Positions 60,201 to 64,000 of a DNA stretch of 64,000 nucleotides are shown here, piece after piece. The position numbers and the translations under genes are program-made. Where the stretch lies: assembly GCA_013306675.1 (NCBI GenBank), contig JABLUY010000069.1, positions 62,001-126,000 of the forward strand, given 5' to 3'. Within the stretch, counting starts at the first letter, position 1. Every line of letters begins with the position of its first letter. The stretch is from Thraustochytrium sp. TN22 (Eukaryota; Sar; Bigyra; Thraustochytrida; Thraustochytriidae). The notes under the pieces were generated by a model. That model made no database searches, had not been told where the DNA came from, and saw only the letters and a list, made by a program, of their open reading frames with translations.

Positions 60201-62141
60201 CTGGAAGTCGAGCTCACGATGCAGCGCGCGCGCGGCGTCGCCCAAGGAGCTGAGCACGCAGGACGTCTGGTAGATGCAGGCCGAGATGAAGATGGCTCCG
60301 TGCTGGAGCTCAGTGTGCGCCGTGAGCGAGATGGACGCCATGGTCCGGCTGCCGCGGCGCTTGAAGGTGCTGGTGGTCGGCGCCCCGCCTGCTGACGCGG
60401 GCGCCGCGTTGCCACGCTGCCGCGTGCTGGCGGTCAGGAGAGAGCGCGCGAGCTCGATCTTGCCGCTTTCGGGCAGCTGCGTGGCGAGCGCGGTGCCGAG
60501 CACGTGAATGGCCGCGGCGCGGCGAAAGGCCTCCTCGCGCGCGCGAAGGTCGCCCGAGTCCATGATGGAGGGCGCGCGCGTCGTGTCGCAGAGGCCGCGC
60601 ACAAATCCGAGCGTGGCACTGATGATCACATGCTGGCGCTCCGCGTCGCCAGCGCTGAGCAGTTGGCGGAAGAGCTCCGTGGCGGCCTCGGCGAACGCCA
60701 TGCGCACCTCCATGGCGCGTTGCACGTACTCGTCCAGGGCTTGCGCCTGCGCCGGGTCCGGACGCTTGGCCGGCGTCCAGGCATCGAAGCCACTCTGCAG
60801 CAAGTCCAGCGCGACGTCTAGAGTGTACACAGTCGGCGTCTCGGGCTTGGACCGTGCGCCGAGGGCGCCAAAGTTCGCGGTGAACCCGAAGCCACGCAGC
60901 TTGCTGCCAGTGCGAGGGGAGGCCGTGGCGCCAGACCCAGGGCTCGCGTTGCTGGCATTGCTGCCGCCACGCGCCCGGGGCGACGCGAGAGAGGAGATGC
61001 CCCCGCCCGGGAGCCCAGCCGAGGTGGCCTGGCTGGAACCTCCGGACGAGGACGAGGAGGACAGCGAGGAGGACGAGGAGGACGAGGAGGACGACATGCC
61101 GAGCTTGAGGCCGGCGAAGCGCGAGGCCACAGATGGTGCGGTCGCCGGCGAGGAGGAAGGCGCGGCGTCGGCAGCGTCCGCCGCGGCGCCCGGTTCGCCG
61201 GGAGCGCCGAGGCCGTCAGCATCTTGGCCAACGGGCCGAAGCGGGCCGGCGAGCTCCACAGCGACGCTGAGGATGGCGCCCAGCGCGCGCGCGAAGGCGG
61301 AGCGTACATGCGCAACGCGGTCCTCGAGGCCGCGGCGGCACATGGCCACGAGCTGGTCCACGGGCGCCGAGGCGAAGCGGTCGCTGACCATGGCCAGTGT
61401 AAGGGCCGCGTCGGCCACGGCCGCGCGCACCGGGGGCGCCTTGTCCGCCGAGGCGCGCGAGAGGATCTTGAGCACCTCGGCATGGTTGGACCGGCCGGCC
61501 GTCTCGGCGCCGCGCAGCGCAGCCGCGAGCGCGCGGACGGCTGCGCAGCGGTACTCGTTGTCAGCCGGCTTGGTGCTGGCGTGGCTCGTCATCTTGAAGA
61601 CGCGCGAGACGATCTGCGTCGTCTCGCGCAGGTGGCCCGCCAGCAGGCGGCCCTGGCGGCAGCCGCTGATCTCGCCGAGGCAGTGGAAGATTGCCGTCTT
61701 GGTCTGCGCCGAAAGCGCGGACTTGGGGCCCGCGTGGTCCTGCAGGTCGTTGGCAATGGCCATGATGTTGCGGTTGTCGCCTCGCTCCATGAGCGTGCGG
61801 TACAGGCGGCCCAGCAGGCGGCGGAACGCAGGCGACAGGCAGAGGCCGGCCAACTGGCCCAGCAAGATCTCCTTGAGCCCCTTCTCCACCGTGGGCTGCA
61901 CGACCCGGATGCGGTCGCGCTGTCGCAGCTGCGCGTCGCGGCCGGCATCCTCCGGCACGGGCTCGGTCAGCTCCTCCAGCAGCCTGCCCAGCTCGTGCAG
62001 AGCGTGAAAGGTCTTGACCTCCGCCGCATGCGCGCTGCCCGAGCCGCCCTTGGCCACCACGGCATTCAGGGCCAGCACCTCCGCCACCAGTAGCTGCACC
62101 TGTTCCACCACCGCCGCCGCGCGCGCCTCCCCCGACGCCAT
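54288..62141 (-). CDS. HEATR5: HEATR5/Laa1-type giant HEAT-repeat protein
   Basis: 2617 aa, longer than metazoan HEATR5 (~2050) and plant SWEETIE (~2200). HEATR5/Laa1 proteins help AP-1 clathrin adaptor localise at trans-Golgi and endosomes. The N-terminus follows the family plan: ALNAVVAKGG, TFHALHELGRLLEEL, LLGRLYRTLMERGD, AIFHCLGEISG, KILSRASADKAPPVRAAVAD and HVRSAFARALGAILS. Helical repeats then continue to the end (LEAANLLYVCAITQPG, VVLHNGVTALLAFLRSL, RRACAEGLALLTRLAG, YDLCKVTSQPVRTTALHAWQ, WETKVLAVEGLLEVLS). Insertions account for the extra length: a Ser/Gly-rich loop (~340-430), an acidic Asp/Glu loop (~1730-1750) and a QD repeat (~2235-2245). No introns are needed across 7.8 kb. Confidence 0.9.
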   Translation of the reverse strand: MASGEARAAAVVEQVQLLVAEVLALNAVVAKGGSGSAHAAEVKTFHALHELGRLLEELTEPVPEDAGRDAQLRQRDRIRVVQPTVEKGLKEILLGQLAGLCLSPAFRRLLGRLYRTLMERGDNRNIMAIANDLQDHAGPKSALSAQTKTAIFHCLGEISGCRQGRLLAGHLRETTQIVSRVFKMTSHASTKPADNEYRCAAVRALAAALRGAETAGRSNHAEVLKILSRASADKAPPVRAAVADAALTLAMVSDRFASAPVDQLVAMCRRGLEDRVAHVRSAFARALGAILSVAVELAGPLRPVGQDADGLGAPGEPGAAADAADAAPSSSPATAPSVASRFAGLKLGMSSSSSSSSSSLSSSSSSGGSSQATSAGLPGGGISSLASPRARGGSNASNASPGSGATASPRTGSKLRGFGFTANFGALGARSKPETPTVYTLDVALDLLQSGFDAWTPAKRPDPAQAQALDEYVQRAMEVRMAFAEAATELFRQLLSAGDAERQHVIISATLGFVRGLCDTTRAPSIMDSGDLRAREEAFRRAAAIHVLGTALATQLPESGKIELARSLLTASTRQRGNAAPASAGGAPTTSTFKRRGSRTMASISLTAHTELQHGAIFISACIYQTSCVLSSLGDAARALHRELDFQALLPLLEHPDSAVRLEAANLLYVCAITQPGYASRGIMPVLQLVGLYQPELAIMLASGPPSNASPAERQIFDAEAERTVDAIEGLVHALCVFVYASSANGRPRSESAEAFLQREDLVLPASAHFVRHEVPNSSTALLSGDLKAIPENTAMALLGHAKSLVARQHDSSARPAATARIAACGWSLVAALTTLGSSWCEENLSQLFQAWQSSVEESLPALQTVARSRQPALIAGDAALRASLTCLEAALRALSAFVRCNQPLLRDMPAVSRAVIILVEEVMLASRKGVRDLPFADVFMGIHASLFDVCAWLPRVELRRFKQTVVIPLQSLAMAYFLGPAGQREAAASESALSSLLCSRSGVLHAGDDILETAAPDSPDEGLAPGSAVRQGPLGRPDWRFEEALPPSPSRQLFQRARTLSREEAMNSASACMATLSCNASHAAVAVIGGDCGGEDGQRGAEDEAAASLARGAIHLSEETAGLFDSLPACGVVRISAAKLETVTSDAAVAFSAVVLTSVFADADRANFVQYLFSMLKRRTGSAQGVVLHNGVTALLAFLRSLATLQAQVDPKQATWVSKMRIIFCVALASPRGLVRRACAEGLALLTRLAGPTVGFNAVQALTRKLTGEPASAPGAASINGNASASGPGSAAGSAPQGAGGNGGNGGVGVSASLKAGVVLALAMIRREAEAQDTRYVKNNIVYDLCKVTSQPVRTTALHAWQVLIESAGIDVGKFVAPSLALINAHLLAVDGHPERGGYGAAHVMMGTMASLARLANALIAGLGPELARPDVEAERFLNIWEALRLASSDPLLQLECVRMVEQILLFYPQLLAQYPCESARVYAHLHSIVTDTHEACVPGLRMAALHALSLLTERMDSQAHPAVEVARGALSLVAFELAARTALCHDWVVPPASSLGFGAVLLREAPRPNQATEPLLIQAANAAFRATAPCDQGHLVGSAGGLTMDALAAGLATPSGGALPGPCGVSAARIVALRNLLKFVGLCHMKMRPADKKGSTWDLDEISGVAALTDWMRLFRAVMTGAAEALRQSLAAGAGLSPAASGANLAGVGANASGVGDGNPMGRADGVNDEDDDDEDDESDGGDDGQGAITGGSAALSGGGSGSGASAIGLPGLEDVQGFVVLCDQLLSKCSWETKVLAVEGLLEVLSIAKTYSVHRDQAQAERILRKAHVPAHGQFICMHLRELLTGASQAANSTVQSAEVPQLSIQGYCALVEVVRMFAASKDKHQPDDSVLKQFEMQLTATLGPGLGRSASPLVFPFVATLAVQLLVSGVSTSARRIVGLLMPSQIATGSKGDEEDEDEDDEDEVGGDATGIDGGFPEDRPAAAHMPSFVQAELLVLRLAPLARLWLFAQGCDLAPGRGNKATSVPRALRSKPSRTKGMRASIEKALLEYMRGQPAGTGREDLVDAWMGVIRDVAKLAVPLAHDARHAADAFDLADASDAVAIFPAYLNAAWIVGRALSTIVEALPMRQVDVGLVLRTSLILAARGRPMDWPAFPLGTIFQTAALTLPVQGASDAMSRALALEVSQQVLREPATYKIQHADFFAAQAYHVITVLAQLHARDAGQAEGKHQDQDQDQDQDQPPARGQAEAPVLRLAAWEASAHAVLLPVQALMSGNLAQLVRSSAEAPPTTGYGRGSNSGLYAGARATALSKVAPTALANLTVLARCAPESCADKCGRMLGWNALSLVDVEAGAGRQGLISPALAACVDLCADAQSIAPVLYCKTQDAIARLARAAEREALPSGVFVVLRELCAALCHVKLSPCVDVAALAALGADLAEKVLTGEGAEAKPWCTVSTLAVLCELAGKPDLSPSAVRALTGGLGPSIMRLVRAQGDNPVALTETDCEEDELLGDDRLKGGLTVAGAAVLTLARLAVHVAELVQVAMAAALSLAEGSGGETGGGLPRDEASRTAGRAALVFLAKARATELRALVQTLSPEAASALQGSMRLYLQNQ
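55407..55440. repeat. (CTGGTC)n hexamer in HEATR5
   Basis: Five or six CTGGTC units coding a Gln-Asp alternation in the C-terminal third of the HEATR5-like protein. Confidence 0.9.
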
Positions 62142-62197
62142 CTCGCGGCCGCGCGAGCGCGCCCGGGTCGCGCGGCGCCGCCGCCACGTTCAAATTT

Positions 62198-62245
62198 TGC
62201 TTGTTGTCTTGTCTTGTCTCGTCTTGTCTTGTCTTGTCTTGTTGT
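62198..62245. repeat. (CTTGT)n pentanucleotide array
   Basis: About nine CTTGT units with one CTCGT variant, ~60 bp upstream of the HEATR5 start codon. Confidence 0.93.
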
Positions 62246-63355
62246 TGCTGTCGTTGGGTGACATAGGCCTCGTGACGGTGATGACGATTGCGGCCCGGCG
62301 CGCGGCGCGGCAACCATCATCGACCATCAACGACCGCGATGCGATGCACGGCGAGCACCCGGCCAGCTCATTGATTCCATCCACCGCGTGCTTGCCTCTG
62401 CGAGCTTTTCTTTCCTGTGGTGATGAGTTTGCCGAGGCCTAACAACCGCATCATCACGGACTCCTTGACTCTGACGTGCGTCGCTGTATGTATCACGTTC
62501 GCTGGCACTGCGACTTGCCAGATCCAATCACCTGAGCGCATAGTCGGACCGTCGTTCCACGTTGCGGTCATCGTCATCGTCGTCATCGTCGTCGTCATTT
62601 TCATCATCATCGTCATGGTACCTGGTACCCTACCCTACCATGCCAGTGCCGCCGCTCCTCGTTTCCGATTCCTGCACTTTGCTCTCCGAGTCGTACGCCC
62701 TTGCGCTCGGAATCCTGCAGCCAGGCAGCTCCTGCAGCCTCCTGCAGTTCGCAATCTCGTTCGCATGCATGTCGCTCCAGCGTCCATGTGCGGGCGGGCC
62801 GGCTCCCAACGTGTCAGACACAGCGTCCGGCCGACAAGGACTCGGACTTCGCCACGGCACCCAAGTAGACTGGCCGACAGAGCCGACACTGCCCAGCTAG
62901 CTAGCCCTCGCCTTCGGTTTGATCGCACTGCACCTCCGGCCACGGCACGCCCTATGGCTAACATAAATGCACCACCCATGCTTGCTTTGCTTGCTTGGAC
63001 TGCGAGTTGTGAGTTGGCTGCAATGGCCGGCAGTGACGGAGAGTGAAGTTCCCTTTCAAAGACTCAGTCACCGCCAGCGGTCCCACTGCACAAAGTTGCC
63101 TCGCTTGCTCTTCTTGGCGGAGCCATCTCACGGTCAGGAAGCTGGGCGCCGCGCCGCCGTCCGCCTGCGCATGCTCGGGCAGCGGGCAGCAATTCCGGAA
63201 CCCGAATCGAGGCAGCAAGCGACCTCGGTGGGCGCGCGCGGGCCGCGTCGGCGCGGCTGCTCGCAGGCTTCGGCTCGGCCCGGCGGTCGCGCGGAGGCTG
63301 CAGCGGTGGTCGACGCGCTCGCGGCGTCGCGCGGACTTGGAGAACCCGCCCCTGG

Positions 63356-63380
63356 CGAGCTAGCTACTAGCTAGCTAGGG
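63356..63380. repeat. CTAG-rich intergenic motif
   Basis: GAGCTAGCTACTAGCTAG-type sequence about 65 bp upstream of the scramblase start. Confidence 0.85.
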
Positions 63381-63442
63381 AGCTGGCAACGGTCGAGAGG
63401 CGCAAGTACGAGCCGGAGGCGGCCTCCGGAGGCGAAGGCAAG

Positions 63443-64000
63443 ATGCTGGGCGACGACGGCAAGGTGGTCAAGGGCGAGCAGGATGTGGGCGGCGAGGGAT
63501 TTATTCCAGAAGCGCAGGTGGTGGGCGTGCACGAGGCCGGTGGCACGGCGCAGCAGCAGCAGAACTACTCGGGCAACGTGGTGGTGCCCATGGGCGGGAC
63601 CGCGCAGGTGATGGTGGGCGGCTTCGCGGCGATCGAGGGCCGGCGGCGGCTGGTGATCAAGCAGCACTTCGACAAGCTGGAGGCTGCGGCGCAGCAGCTC
63701 GGGTGCGGGTGCTATGAGCAGGCGAACAAGTTCGACATCTTCGACGCCGACACGGGCGAGCAGATCATCTTGGCCGAGGAGGAGAGCGACTTTTGCTGCC
63801 GCATCTGCTGCTCGCCGCACCACGAGGCCAAGATCCACTTCCGGGACGTGCGCTATGGCGTGCCGCCCGACTCGCGCATGATGCACGCGGAGAAGCCGTT
63901 CAAGCTGAACTGCTGCGTCTTCCATGACATTTGCCAGCACGAAGTCAAGATCCACGACAGCCAGGGCACCTTTTTTGCGCACGCGAAGGTGCCGCTGGGC
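63443..64000 (+). CDS. Phospholipid scramblase-family protein, 3' truncated
   Basis: 186 residues are visible; the frame is open to the right edge. The Met at 63443 is the first in frame after a stop at 63368. Residues ~60-186 match the scramblase/LURP-like core: VMVGGFAAIEGRRRLVIKQHF, then CGCYEQANKFDIFDADTG, QIILAEEESDFCCRICCS (Cys cluster 118-123), KIHFRD and KLNCCVFHDICQHEVKI. Scramblases are beta-barrel-like membrane-associated proteins linked to Ca2+-dependent lipid redistribution; the Cys clusters are usual palmitoylation sites. The N-terminus is short and Gly/Gln-rich, unlike the long Pro-rich one in animals. The C-terminal half, including the Ca2+ motif and final hydrophobic helix, is outside the window. 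Confidence 0.88.
   Translation, partial: MLGDDGKVVKGEQDVGGEGFIPEAQVVGVHEAGGTAQQQQNYSGNVVVPMGGTAQVMVGGFAAIEGRRRLVIKQHFDKLEAAAQQLGCGCYEQANKFDIFDADTGEQIILAEEESDFCCRICCSPHHEAKIHFRDVRYGVPPDSRMMHAEKPFKLNCCVFHDICQHEVKIHDSQGTFFAHAKVPLG

Larger units (their letters stand above)
62142..63442. promoter_or_regulatory. Divergent region between HEATR5 and scramblase
   Basis: 1.3 kb head-to-head region with a CTTGT array (62198-62245), TCG/TCA triplet runs (62565-62615), and CTAG motifs at 62893-62904 and 63356-63380. No gene seen; a short 5' scramblase exon cannot be excluded. Confidence 0.5.

Overview
The window reads as nuclear DNA of a GC-rich, gene-dense, mostly intron-poor unicellular eukaryote. Genes alternate strands without operons, several proteins are over 1000 aa, and the few introns I could place (82, 95 and 181 bp) have GT-AG ends. 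A cilium-associated CFAP97-type protein, a GAF-cyclase, DUF707 glycosyltransferase-like proteins and a fused adenylation-thiolation-reductase-SDR enzyme fit a flagellate stramenopile. A thraustochytrid-type organism is my best guess, but that is inference. I see no virus, transposon, CRISPR array, rRNA or tRNA.

Layout: 1-11.6 kb holds a truncated multi-pass membrane protein, a propeller-like/LamG protein, a small Cys-rich membrane protein, the CFAP97-like protein, a 2-oxoglutarate/Fe(II) hydroxylase and mitochondrial ETF-alpha. 11.6-26.2 kb holds a WW/EF-hand protein, three tandem MFS transporter paralogues, and, head-to-head with the last, a 1297-aa A-T-R-SDR protein with the architecture of fungal glycine betaine reductase. 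26.2-41.7 kb holds a three-exon CKS1 gene invisible to single-ORF calling, mitoribosomal mS33, an RME-8/DNAJC13 homologue whose J domain lacks HPD, a phosphotriesterase-fold protein without its metal ligands, a protein made of two copies of an unrecognised ~200-aa domain, and small Tim9. 41.8-54.3 kb holds an SQ/TQ-cluster protein with SUMO- and PCNA-binding-like motifs, an ARF-like GTPase, a two-exon GAF/class III nucleotide cyclase, and a type II membrane protein with three DUF707 units. 54.3-64 kb holds a 2617-aa HEATR5/Laa1-type HEAT protein and the start of a phospholipid scramblase.

Functional themes: endosome/trans-Golgi trafficking (RME-8, HEATR5, ARF-like GTPase), mitochondrial upkeep (ETFA, mS33, Tim9), cell cycle and genome maintenance (CKS1, SQ/TQ protein), and a possible osmolyte/choline locus (A-T-R-SDR enzyme plus MFS transporters). 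Intergenic regions are rich in short tandem arrays, often with 5-bp units, and in CTAG-repeat motifs. Start codons were chosen by where recognisable domain sequence begins, because GC-rich open frames often run far upstream of it.
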